A stretch of 64,000 nucleotides of DNA from Bacillota bacterium (GTDB taxonomy: Bacteria; Bacillota; Clostridia; Oscillospirales; Ruminococcaceae), in assembly GCA_023440965.1 (NCBI GenBank), contig JAEZRC010000004.1:62001-126000 (forward strand), read 5' to 3'. A program made the position numbers and the translations under genes. A model generated the notes under the pieces. That model was not told the origin of the DNA. It saw only the letters and a program-made list of their open reading frames with translations, and searched no databases. Shown piece by piece: positions 50,778 through 58,884 of the stretch (its first letter is position 1; each line of letters begins with the position of its first letter).

Positions 50778-53700
50778 AATCATTGGAACTTCAGGGCTTT
50801 AAGTCATTCCCCGATAAGGTCAAACTTGAATTCAATAAAGGAATAACTGCTGTTGTTGGTCCTAATGGAAGTGGGAAGAGCAACATCGGTGACGCTGTAC
50901 GTTGGGTTCTTGGTGAGCAGTCAACAAAAACTCTCCGTGGTGGAAAAATGGAGGATGTCATTTTCTCTGGCACACAGATGAGAAAATCAGTTGGCTTTGC
51001 ACAGGTAACACTTAATATTGATAATACATCACGAAAGCTTCAGTACGATAATGACCTTGTCAGCGTATCAAGAAAGCTTTATAGAAGTGGTGAAAGTGAA
51101 TATATTATAAATGGTCAGAACGTTCGACTTAAGGATGTTCTTGAGCTTTTTATGGATACTGGACTCGGTCGTGACGGATATTCAATCATTGGTCAGGGTA
51201 AGGTTGCGGATATTGTCAGCAGTAAGAGTAACGAACGTCGTGAAATTTTTGAGGAAGCCGCTGGTATCTCGAAATTCCGCTATAAAAAGGAAGAAGCACA
51301 GAGAAGACTTAATTTATCGCAGGAAAATATTCTGCGACTTCGTGATATAATTACTGAGCTTGAAACCCGTGTTGAGCCTTTGAGAATTCAATCAGAAAAG
51401 GCAACAAAATTCATTGCACTTGCTGATCAAAAAAAAGGTCTCGAGCTTTCAGTATGGCTTTATAAGTTAAATCAGCTTAAATCAAGCCTTAATGAGTTTG
51501 AAGAAAACATTTTAATCCGCACAACTGAATATGAAAATAAAGAGAATGAAATTGATGATATTGAAAATGCAATAAATCTTGCTTACAGCAATATGCAGAA
51601 ATGTAGCATGAAGATTGAAGAGCTCCGCAATCAGATTTCAGATATTGAAAGAAGAAATTCTCAGGAATACGCTGATATTGCTGTACTTGAAAATGATATT
51701 GTACATATAAATAACCTTATTGATTCATATAATGAGAAAATCAGCCTTTCAAATACTTCTGTTCAACAGACTGCTGAAAAGATCGAAAGTGAACAAGCAC
51801 GTCTTGAAAAACTAAAGTCAGATGAAATTGAAAACAATCAGAATATCACAGATATATCCAAGCAGTTTGGAGCACTTTCTGCACAGTCTGACGAGTTTGG
51901 CAAGTCATTTGCTGAAATTAATTCTGATGTAAATAAGCTTTATATTAAAAAATCTGAATTGAACTTCTTAATTAATTCAACTACCGCCTCAATTGATGAA
52001 ACCAAAGCACTCATTGAGCAGACAGCAAGCGATAAAGAAGAACTCGTACACGTTATTTCTACATTCACAAAAGAAAAAACAGAAATAATTCAGACACAGG
52101 GGAAAATTGAAGAAACCTTAGAAGAGCATAACAATAAGCTTTCAGGTTATTCAAAGCTACTTGAGAGAAAAAACTCACAGCTTGAAAATGCAAGAAAAGA
52201 ATATTCTGATATTGACATTAAAATTCGTGAGCTGACACAGAAAGAACATCTCCTCACTGACCTCGAAAACAGTATGGAGGGCTTTGCTTTCTCAGTAAAG
52301 GAAGTCATCAAGGCTGGCAAGTCGGGACGAATCGGTGGAATCAAAGGCTCTGTTGCACAGCTTATAAAGGTTGACAGCAAGTATGGCGTTGCTATTGAAA
52401 CTGCTCTTGGCGGAGCATTACAGAATATTATTGTTGAAAATGAAGATACCGCAAAGCGTTGCATAAGCCTTCTGAAGGAAAAAAACGCAGGTCGTGCTAC
52501 ATTCTTGCCGATTACATCAGTAAAAGGCTATACTCTCAATGAAAAAAATCTTGATATGCAGGAAGGCTATGTTGCCTTTGCTTCCGAACTTGTCTCATTT
52601 GACAAAAGTTATGAGGGTATTATTAACTCACTTTTAGGAAGAATTGTTATAGCAGAGGATATTGACCTTGCTACTGCAATTTCAAAAAGATATGGCTATA
52701 AATTCAAGATAGTTACCCTTGACGGACAGGTTATCAACGCAGGCGGTTCATTTACCGGTGGTAGTACCTCACGTTCAACTGGTGTTCTCACACGAAAGAA
52801 TGAAATTACTTCAATAAAAGAACAGATATCCTCCTTGTCCGAAACTTACGAACAGCTTAAAACAAAGCTTTCACAGTATCAGGCTGAGGTTGATAAGCTT
52901 ATCATTGATGTTGAGGCTGTTAAAGAAGATATTAATCTTGTTACTTCAGATAAAATCCGCTTTGATTCTGAACTCAAGCATATTACGCTTACACTTGACC
53001 AGATGGAAGAAAATCTTGAGAGTGCAGAAAACAGCATAAATTCCGCTGAAGTAAAACTTGAGAATCAGCTGGCATTGATTGAAAAATCAAAGACTGATCT
53101 AGCTTTATGTGAAAAAGATATTACTGAAAAAGAACTCCTCATTTCACAGACACAGAATAAAATTGAAAGCTATCAGGACAAGCGTGAGCTTATGTCAGAA
53201 AAGCTCTCAATGTACAAGATGAAGCAGATTGAGCTTTTAAAGGATATTGAATCTTGCGAGCAGAGCATTGAACAACTCATGGCAACAGTAACAAATACTG
53301 AAAATGACTTTGCGATACTTAATAGCCAGATTGAAGAGCAGAACGCAATTATCGAACAGAAAAAAACTTGTATCGAGGAAAAGAAAACTGCCCTTAATGC
53401 TTCAAAATCTGATGTTGAAAGTGTAAATGTCCTCATAAAGGTTGAACAGAAAAACCACCAGCAGTTTGAAATGGAAGCTAATGAAAAGCGTAATCTTCAA
53501 AAGATTATGAATGATGAAAAAGAAAATCTTTCAAGAGAACTTGCAAAGGCTTCTGAAAGAAAAATATCTATTCAGAAGGAATATGATACAATTATATCTG
53601 ATATGTGGGAGCAGTACCAGCTCTCAAGGTCAGAAGCTGCCGCAATTGCTGTTGAAGTTGAGGATATACTTGTTGCTCAAAAGCAACTCAATGAAATCAA

Positions 53701-54331
53701 GAACAAAATAAAAAATCTTGGTAGTGTTAACGTTGCTGCGATAGAAGAATATAAAGAAGTATCTGAAAGATATGAATTTATGTCAAAACAGCTTAATGAC
53801 GTTGAAACCTCAAAGGCTGAGCTTGAAAGTCTTATTGATGACCTTACTTCAAATATGAAGGAGATCTTCACTGAAAGCTTCAATCAGATTAACAACAACT
53901 TCAAGAGTATATTTGTTGAACTATTCGGGGGAGGAAAAGCAGAACTCATCCTCACTGATCCTTCAAATATTCTTGAATCAGGTATTGAAATAAATGTTGC
54001 TCCTCCTGGAAAAGTAATCAAGAGCCTGAGCCTTCTTTCAGGTGGAGAACAGGCATTCATAGCAATTGCAATTTACTTTGCTATTCTAAAGCTTCGTCCG
54101 TCACCGTTCTGTATTCTTGATGAAATTGAGGCTGCACTTGATGATGTGAATGTAGCAAAATATGCCTCATACCTTAGAAAATTCACAGGTACCACTCAGT
54201 TTATCACAATTACCCACAGACGTGGTACAATGGAAGAAGCTGATGTACTTTATGGTGTAACTATGCAGCAAAAGGGTATATCTAAGCTTCTTAAAATGGA
54301 CAATACTAAAGATATCAATATTAATGAGTAG
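50768..54331 (+). CDS. smc: Chromosome segregation protein SMC
   Basis: 1187 residues, standard length, starting at TTG behind GAGGAGG. The protein folds back on itself: N-terminal ATP-binding half with GPNGSGKSNI at 31-40, a coiled coil to about 500, a hinge domain near 510-660 (VKEVIKAGKSGRIGGIKGSVAQLI, then VINAGGSFTGGSTSRSTG), a return coiled coil to about 1010, and the C-terminal half with signature LSLLSGGEQAFIAIAI near 1090 and Walker B FCILDEIEAALDD near 1117. It condenses and aligns chromosomes with ScpA/ScpB, not encoded here. ftsY follows 9 bp later. Confidence 0.97.
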   Translation: MYLKSLELQGFKSFPDKVKLEFNKGITAVVGPNGSGKSNIGDAVRWVLGEQSTKTLRGGKMEDVIFSGTQMRKSVGFAQVTLNIDNTSRKLQYDNDLVSVSRKLYRSGESEYIINGQNVRLKDVLELFMDTGLGRDGYSIIGQGKVADIVSSKSNERREIFEEAAGISKFRYKKEEAQRRLNLSQENILRLRDIITELETRVEPLRIQSEKATKFIALADQKKGLELSVWLYKLNQLKSSLNEFEENILIRTTEYENKENEIDDIENAINLAYSNMQKCSMKIEELRNQISDIERRNSQEYADIAVLENDIVHINNLIDSYNEKISLSNTSVQQTAEKIESEQARLEKLKSDEIENNQNITDISKQFGALSAQSDEFGKSFAEINSDVNKLYIKKSELNFLINSTTASIDETKALIEQTASDKEELVHVISTFTKEKTEIIQTQGKIEETLEEHNNKLSGYSKLLERKNSQLENARKEYSDIDIKIRELTQKEHLLTDLENSMEGFAFSVKEVIKAGKSGRIGGIKGSVAQLIKVDSKYGVAIETALGGALQNIIVENEDTAKRCISLLKEKNAGRATFLPITSVKGYTLNEKNLDMQEGYVAFASELVSFDKSYEGIINSLLGRIVIAEDIDLATAISKRYGYKFKIVTLDGQVINAGGSFTGGSTSRSTGVLTRKNEITSIKEQISSLSETYEQLKTKLSQYQAEVDKLIIDVEAVKEDINLVTSDKIRFDSELKHITLTLDQMEENLESAENSINSAEVKLENQLALIEKSKTDLALCEKDITEKELLISQTQNKIESYQDKRELMSEKLSMYKMKQIELLKDIESCEQSIEQLMATVTNTENDFAILNSQIEEQNAIIEQKKTCIEEKKTALNASKSDVESVNVLIKVEQKNHQQFEMEANEKRNLQKIMNDEKENLSRELAKASERKISIQKEYDTIISDMWEQYQLSRSEAAAIAVEVEDILVAQKQLNEIKNKIKNLGSVNVAAIEEYKEVSERYEFMSKQLNDVETSKAELESLIDDLTSNMKEIFTESFNQINNNFKSIFVELFGGGKAELILTDPSNILESGIEINVAPPGKVIKSLSLLSGGEQAFIAIAIYFAILKLRPSPFCILDEIEAALDDVNVAKYASYLRKFTGTTQFITITHRRGTMEEADVLYGVTMQQKGISKLLKMDNTKDININE

Positions 54332-54340
54332 GAGATTACT

Positions 54341-55246
54341 ATGGGCTTATTTGAAAAGCTTAAACAAGGCTTGAAAAAAACAAAGGATTCAATGATGGGC
54401 GGAATTGAGGGAATACTCAATTCATTCACAAAAATTGATGAGGATCTTTTTGACGAGCTTGAAGAAACACTTATTTTAAGCGACATTGGAGTAAACACAT
54501 CAGTAAAAATATGTGCTGAACTTCGTGAACGTGTTAAAAAGACAGGTGAAAAGGACCCCGCAAACGTCAAAAATCTTATCAAAGAAATTATGATTGAAAT
54601 GCTCGGCGAAAACACACCTCTTGATATGTCAACAACGCCTTCGGTTATTATGGTTATCGGTGTTAACGGTGTAGGAAAAACAACAACAATCGGAAAACTT
54701 GCAAACCAACTTAAAAGAGATGGAAAGAAAGTTCTTGTCGCTGCTGCTGATACCTTTAGAGCTGCTGCAATAGACCAGCTTGAAGTATGGACAGACCGTG
54801 CAGGTGTTGATATTATAAAGCATAATGAAGGCTCTGATCCTGCTGCAGTTGTTTTTGATGCAGTAACTGCCGCAAAGGCAAGGAAAGTCGACGTAGTTAT
54901 ATGCGATACAGCAGGACGTCTCCATAATAAGAAGAATCTTATGGACGAGCTTAAAAAGATTTCAAAGATTATCAATACACAGGCAGAAGGCTGTGCTCTT
55001 GAAATTCTTCTTGCACTTGACGCAACAACAGGACAGAACGCAGTAAATCAGGCAAAGCAGTTTAAGGAAGTTGCTGATATCACAGGAATAATTCTCACAA
55101 AGCTTGACGGAACAGCAAAAGGCGGAATAATAATTTCTATAGCTGATGAACTAAAATTGCCAGTAAAAATTGTTACAGTCGGTGAAAAGATTGATGATAT
55201 CCAACCATTTGATAATGCTGATTTTGTTAATGCGCTTTTTGATTAA
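54341..55246 (+). CDS. ftsY: Signal recognition particle receptor FtsY
   Basis: 301 residues: a short N-terminal region without the long acidic A domain, then the N and G domains. GTPase motifs GVNGVGKTTTIGKLA at 107-121, DTFRAAAIDQLEVW, DTAGRLHNKKNLMDEL and TKLDGTAKGGIIISIADEL. It brings ribosome-SRP complexes to the membrane. The smc-ftsY order is conserved in Firmicutes. GGAG precedes the ATG. Confidence 0.97.
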   Translation: MGLFEKLKQGLKKTKDSMMGGIEGILNSFTKIDEDLFDELEETLILSDIGVNTSVKICAELRERVKKTGEKDPANVKNLIKEIMIEMLGENTPLDMSTTPSVIMVIGVNGVGKTTTIGKLANQLKRDGKKVLVAAADTFRAAAIDQLEVWTDRAGVDIIKHNEGSDPAAVVFDAVTAAKARKVDVVICDTAGRLHNKKNLMDELKKISKIINTQAEGCALEILLALDATTGQNAVNQAKQFKEVADITGIILTKLDGTAKGGIIISIADELKLPVKIVTVGEKIDDIQPFDNADFVNALFD

Positions 55247-55260
55247 TTGAAAGAGGTCGT

Positions 55261-55860
55261 ATGAAAATTATTCTTGCATCCAATAATAAGGGCAAAATAA
55301 AAGAAATGTCTATGATTTTATCCGAGGTAGGCTTGCAGGTAATCTCACAGTCTGACGCTGGATATAACCTTAACCCTGATGAAACAGGAACAACCTTTGA
55401 AGAAAACTCACTTATTAAGGCAAAAGCACTTTATGATGTCAGCCACAGCGGTGTTATCGCTGACGATAGCGGACTTGAAGTAGATTATCTTAAAAAAGCA
55501 CCAGGTGTTTATTCAGCACGTTATGGTGGAGAAGGTTTATCTGACAAAGACAGATATAAAAAGATATTAGACGAGCTTGAAGGCGTCCCAGTTGAAAATC
55601 GAACAGCACGCTTTGTATGTGTTATAACATATATTTCATCAGAAGGTGAAGTTAATTCCTTCCGCGGTGAGTGTGAGGGACACATCGGTCTTGAGCCAAA
55701 GGGTGAAAATGGCTTTGGATATGACCCGATTTTCTACATTGGTAATAAAAGCATGTCAGAAATTTCTGACCAAGAAAAAAACAGAATAAGTCATAGGGCA
55801 GTAGCGTTATCAAAACTGCTTGACTTTTTTAAAGAGGAGAAAAATAATGTTGACAAGTAA
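55261..55860 (+). CDS. rdgB: XTP/dITP diphosphatase (non-canonical purine NTP pyrophosphatase)
   Basis: 199 residues. Hydrolyses XTP, dITP and ITP to keep them out of DNA and RNA. ILASNNKGKIKEM starts the protein. NPDETGTTFEENSLIKAKALYD, IADDSGLEVDYLKKAPGVYSARYGG, ENGFGYDPIFYIG and SHRAVALSKL are the family signatures. AAAGAGG precedes the ATG. It overlaps yhbY by 14 bp. Confidence 0.96.
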   Translation: MKIILASNNKGKIKEMSMILSEVGLQVISQSDAGYNLNPDETGTTFEENSLIKAKALYDVSHSGVIADDSGLEVDYLKKAPGVYSARYGGEGLSDKDRYKKILDELEGVPVENRTARFVCVITYISSEGEVNSFRGECEGHIGLEPKGENGFGYDPIFYIGNKSMSEISDQEKNRISHRAVALSKLLDFFKEEKNNVDK

Positions 55861-56137
55861 ACAAAGAGCATATCTCAGAGGACTTGCAAATTCAATGGAT
55901 ACAATCTTTCAGATAGGAAAAGGCGGAGTACCTGACACACTCGTTGTACAGGTTAATGATGCTTTAAAAGCAAGGGAATTAATAAAGCTTCGTGTGCTTG
56001 ACAATTCATTGTATTCTTCAAAGGAAGCTGCCGAAGAGCTTGCTCAGAAAACTGGAGCAGATGTAGTGCAGGTTATTGGAAGTAAATTTGTTCTCTATAA
56101 GAAAAACCCTAAAGAGCCAAAAATCGAGCTGAAATAA
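55847..56137 (+). CDS. yhbY: Ribosome assembly RNA-binding protein, YhbY/CRM domain
   Basis: 96 residues. MLTSKQRAYLRGLANSMDTIFQIGKGGV is the CRM-domain start, with the GxxG-like RNA-binding loop IGKGGV. The C-terminal QKTGADVVQVIGSKFVLYKKN is typical. Associated with 50S precursors. The ATG follows AGAGGAG. nadD begins one base after its stop, an order conserved in Bacillus (yqeI-yqeJ-yqeK). Confidence 0.95.
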   Translation: MLTSKQRAYLRGLANSMDTIFQIGKGGVPDTLVVQVNDALKARELIKLRVLDNSLYSSKEAAEELAQKTGADVVQVIGSKFVLYKKNPKEPKIELK

Positions 56138-56734
56138 ATGAAAACAGGAATTTTTGGTGGAACCTTTAACCCAATCCATAACGGACACGTTAACCTTGTC
56201 AACAAAATAAGTGAAATAGTCAGTCTTGACAGAATACTTGTCATACCGACAAATATTCCTCCACATAAGATAACAAACAATCTTGCAGAAGATGAAGCAA
56301 GGCTTGAAATGTGTCGCCTTGCATTTGAGAATAACCTAAAAGCAGAGATAAGTGATTATGAGATAAAACAAGGTGGTAAAAGCTATACCATCCTCACGAT
56401 AGAGCATCTTATAAATATTTACCCAGATGATGAGTTTTATCTAATTATCGGTAGTGATATGCTTCTTACCTTTCATGAGTGGAAGGATTATCAAAAGATA
56501 TTAAAGTTATGCACAATAGTAGCAGCAGCAAGAAGCAAAGCTGATATTGAAAAAATAGAGCCGTATGCTCATAAACTTATTGTAATGGGTGGAAAATGTA
56601 TTGTTGTTGACGTTGAGCCATATGAAATTTCATCATCTCAGCTCAGGGAGCTAATAGCTAATAAAGAGCAATACACTTGCTATTTACCAGAAAAAGTTGT
56701 AAAATATATAGCGAACAAAAAACTTTATACTTAA
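56138..56734 (+). CDS. nadD: Nicotinate-nucleotide adenylyltransferase
   Basis: 198 residues. Makes nicotinate adenine dinucleotide from nicotinate mononucleotide and ATP in NAD synthesis. GIFGGTFNPIHNGHVNLV (residues 4-21) has the nucleotidyltransferase HxGH-type motif HNGH. LIIGSDMLLTFHEW and the C-terminal ISSSQLRELI are also present. The ribosome binding site (weak) is inside yhbY. YqeK follows, as in Bacillus. Confidence 0.95.
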   Translation: MKTGIFGGTFNPIHNGHVNLVNKISEIVSLDRILVIPTNIPPHKITNNLAEDEARLEMCRLAFENNLKAEISDYEIKQGGKSYTILTIEHLINIYPDDEFYLIIGSDMLLTFHEWKDYQKILKLCTIVAAARSKADIEKIEPYAHKLIVMGGKCIVVDVEPYEISSSQLRELIANKEQYTCYLPEKVVKYIANKKLYT

Positions 56735-56751
56735 AATACGGAGTGTTACAA

Positions 56752-57327
56752 TTGTACGAGCAACCCGATTATGATGAGATAAAAAGCCTTTTAAAAAGCA
56801 GATTATCCAAGAAAAGATATACTCATAGCATTAATGTCGCGCATCAGGCAATAGTTCTCGCAAAGATAAATAACTTTGATGAAGATAAATCATATTTTGC
56901 TGGACTTCTTCATGATGTGTGCAAGGAAATTCCATCAGAAGAGCAGGAAGCTTACGTCCTTTCATCTTCAATGGATATTGATGAAGTTGAAAAGAAATCG
57001 CGTCCTTTATGGCACGCTATTGCTGGAGCTGAATTTGTAAAAGAGCACTTTAAAATTACCGATCAAGACATTTTAAAGTCAATCCGGTATCATACTGTTG
57101 CAAGAGCGGGAATGACCATACTGGAAAAAATAATATATCTCGCTGATTTGACATCAGTCGATAGAAGTTATAAGGATATTGCACAGACAAGAAAAATATG
57201 TGAGAAGAATCTTGATGAAGGAATGCTTTATGCATTGAAGTTCTCTATTACGGATTCAGTTTCAAAAAGCAATACTATTCCTAAATCGACCTTTGAAGCT
57301 TATAATTCTTACATCCTTATGACATAA
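56752..57327 (+). CDS. yqeK: Bis(5'-nucleosyl)-tetraphosphatase, YqeK family HD hydrolase
   Basis: 191 residues. HD-domain protein that splits Ap4A symmetrically into two ADP. Metal ligands: KRYTHSINVAHQA (His), GLLHDVCKEIP (HD pair), PLWHAIAGAEF (His) and RYHTVARAGM (His), with YLADLTSVDR (Asp) near 130. The start is TTG with CGGAG 8 bp upstream; a longer in-frame ATG reading would begin inside nadD and add unconserved sequence. Next to nadD as usual. Confidence 0.93.
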   Translation: MYEQPDYDEIKSLLKSRLSKKRYTHSINVAHQAIVLAKINNFDEDKSYFAGLLHDVCKEIPSEEQEAYVLSSSMDIDEVEKKSRPLWHAIAGAEFVKEHFKITDQDILKSIRYHTVARAGMTILEKIIYLADLTSVDRSYKDIAQTRKICEKNLDEGMLYALKFSITDSVSKSNTIPKSTFEAYNSYILMT

Positions 57328-57343
57328 TTATGGGAGGAAACAT

Positions 57344-58483
57344 ATGACAGAAAATAAAGGAAAGAATATAAGAAAGCATAGTAAGACTAAGACCAAAAAG
57401 AAAAGAACAAGAAAAGAAAAATTACTTATTGCAGGTTGCGTTTTAGTAGGTGTTGCGCTTTTATTCTCAGTTATTTTTATAATTGTATGGAACTCAAAAC
57501 CACTTGATAATCAAAAAGGCAAGGATTTTAATGCAAAACTTGAAAGTGATTTTGATTCTGAATCAATAACTACTAAAGAAGAACAGGTGAATTTTTTAAT
57601 TGCTGGTGAAAAAGAAAATCTCACCGATGTTTTGATAGTTGCATCAGTCAACGTCAAGACAAATTCAGTTGAAATATTACAGATTCCTAGAGATTGCTAT
57701 GTTTCTGAAACTTACTCCACAGGAAAAATAAATGCTGCGTATACCCAATACGGCTCAAGTGATTTGAAAAATATTGCCAGAACAGAAAAAATGATTTACG
57801 ATCAGTTTAAGCTTAATATTGATCATTATATTGTTGTTAATCTTTCGGCGTTTAGACGTATTATTGATTCAATGGGAGGAATTCCTATTAATATTACTGA
57901 AAGAGTTGTATTCAATAATAATAGTATTTTAGAGCCAGGGCAACAAACCTTAAATGGTAAAGAAGCTGAGTGGTTTGTTAGAGAAAGGCATAACAGAGGC
58001 GACGGAAGTGATATATCACGAATAAAAATGCAAAGAGTTTTTCTAGCTGCTTTTGTTGAACGTGTCAAGTCTTTAGGTTTAAAGAAAATTGTCAGTAGCG
58101 TAATTCCAGCAGTTGTAAAAGACATTGATAATTTATCTTCCGATATGACAGTCAACCAAATGTCAGATTACGCAAAGATGTTTATAAATATCTCGCAGGC
58201 TAACATAAGAATTCATATGATACCAGGTGAGGGTTATCAAATTTTGTATGCTAATGGTCGAAAAAATTCAGTTTATGCCATTCATGCACAAAGCACAGCT
58301 GATTTATTAAATACTTACTTCCGTCCTTATTCACCAAAAGTAGAAGTTGATAAGCTTGGTATAATATCAATTAAAGGCGTAAAAGATACAGGTTCATATG
58401 AAAATACACAGGATGACTTCCAGAGCCTATTGAACGGTGAAAAGCCAGGAAAGCAAAAGAATGATTCTTCAAAAATAAATTAA
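57344..58483 (+). CDS. LytR-CpsA-Psr (LCP) family cell-wall ligase
   Basis: 379 residues. Basic N-terminus (KHSKTKTKKKRTRKEK), one membrane helix (about 27-49), then the extracellular LCP domain: TDVLIVASVNVKTNSVEILQIPRDCYV, INAAYTQYG, YIVVNLSAFRRIIDSMGGI and WFVRERHNRGDGSDISRIKMQRVF. The conserved Arg and Asp that bind pyrophosphate are present. Members attach teichoic acids or other glycopolymers to peptidoglycan. The family's usual DxxR pattern is complete. GGAGG precedes the ATG. The yqeK-LCP-rsfS order is common in Firmicutes. Confidence 0.93.
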   Translation: MTENKGKNIRKHSKTKTKKKRTRKEKLLIAGCVLVGVALLFSVIFIIVWNSKPLDNQKGKDFNAKLESDFDSESITTKEEQVNFLIAGEKENLTDVLIVASVNVKTNSVEILQIPRDCYVSETYSTGKINAAYTQYGSSDLKNIARTEKMIYDQFKLNIDHYIVVNLSAFRRIIDSMGGIPINITERVVFNNNSILEPGQQTLNGKEAEWFVRERHNRGDGSDISRIKMQRVFLAAFVERVKSLGLKKIVSSVIPAVVKDIDNLSSDMTVNQMSDYAKMFINISQANIRIHMIPGEGYQILYANGRKNSVYAIHAQSTADLLNTYFRPYSPKVEVDKLGIISIKGVKDTGSYENTQDDFQSLLNGEKPGKQKNDSSKIN

Positions 58484-58499
58484 TATAAAGGAGAAATAT

Positions 58500-58853
58500 A
58501 TGAATCAAAACGAAATTCTTAAGAAAATTGTGAAAACACTTGACACAAAGAAAGCTGAAGATATTGAAGTTATCGGCATAAAGGATCTTACAATCATTGC
58601 TGATTATTTTGTAATTGCAACAGGTACAAGTACAACTCATACAAAATCACTTGCTGATGAGGTTGAGTTTCAACTAAAGGAAGTAGGCATTGCCCCGACA
58701 AGAACAGAAGGCTACAACGGTTCAAACTGGATTTTACTTGATTATTCAGATATCGTTGTTCACATATTTTATAAAGAAACAAGAGAATACTATTCACTTG
58801 AAAGATTATGGTCTGATGGCGAAAAGGTTGAAGTAAAACAGTTTCTTGATTAA
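58500..58853 (+). CDS. rsfS: Ribosomal silencing factor RsfS
   Basis: 117 residues. Binds L14 on the 50S subunit and blocks subunit joining during starvation. DIEVIGIKDLTIIADYFVIATGTSTTHTKSLADEVE and YNGSNWILLDYSDIVVHIFYKETREYYSLERLWSD are diagnostic. AAAGGAG precedes the ATG. leuS follows 31 bp later, with no terminator between them. Confidence 0.96.
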   Translation: MNQNEILKKIVKTLDTKKAEDIEVIGIKDLTIIADYFVIATGTSTTHTKSLADEVEFQLKEVGIAPTRTEGYNGSNWILLDYSDIVVHIFYKETREYYSLERLWSDGEKVEVKQFLD

Positions 58854-58884
58854 CAATAACAATATTACAAAAGGAATGGTAAAA

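Noticed and set aside
54250..54975. A 241-codon open frame on the minus strand opposite smc and ftsY
   Set aside because: It is Ser/Ile/Phe-rich without any domain, has no ribosome binding site, and lies wholly opposite two clearly conserved genes.
58850..58884. T-box or separate leader for leuS
   Set aside because: Only about 30 bp separate rsfS and leuS; there is no space for a leader structure.
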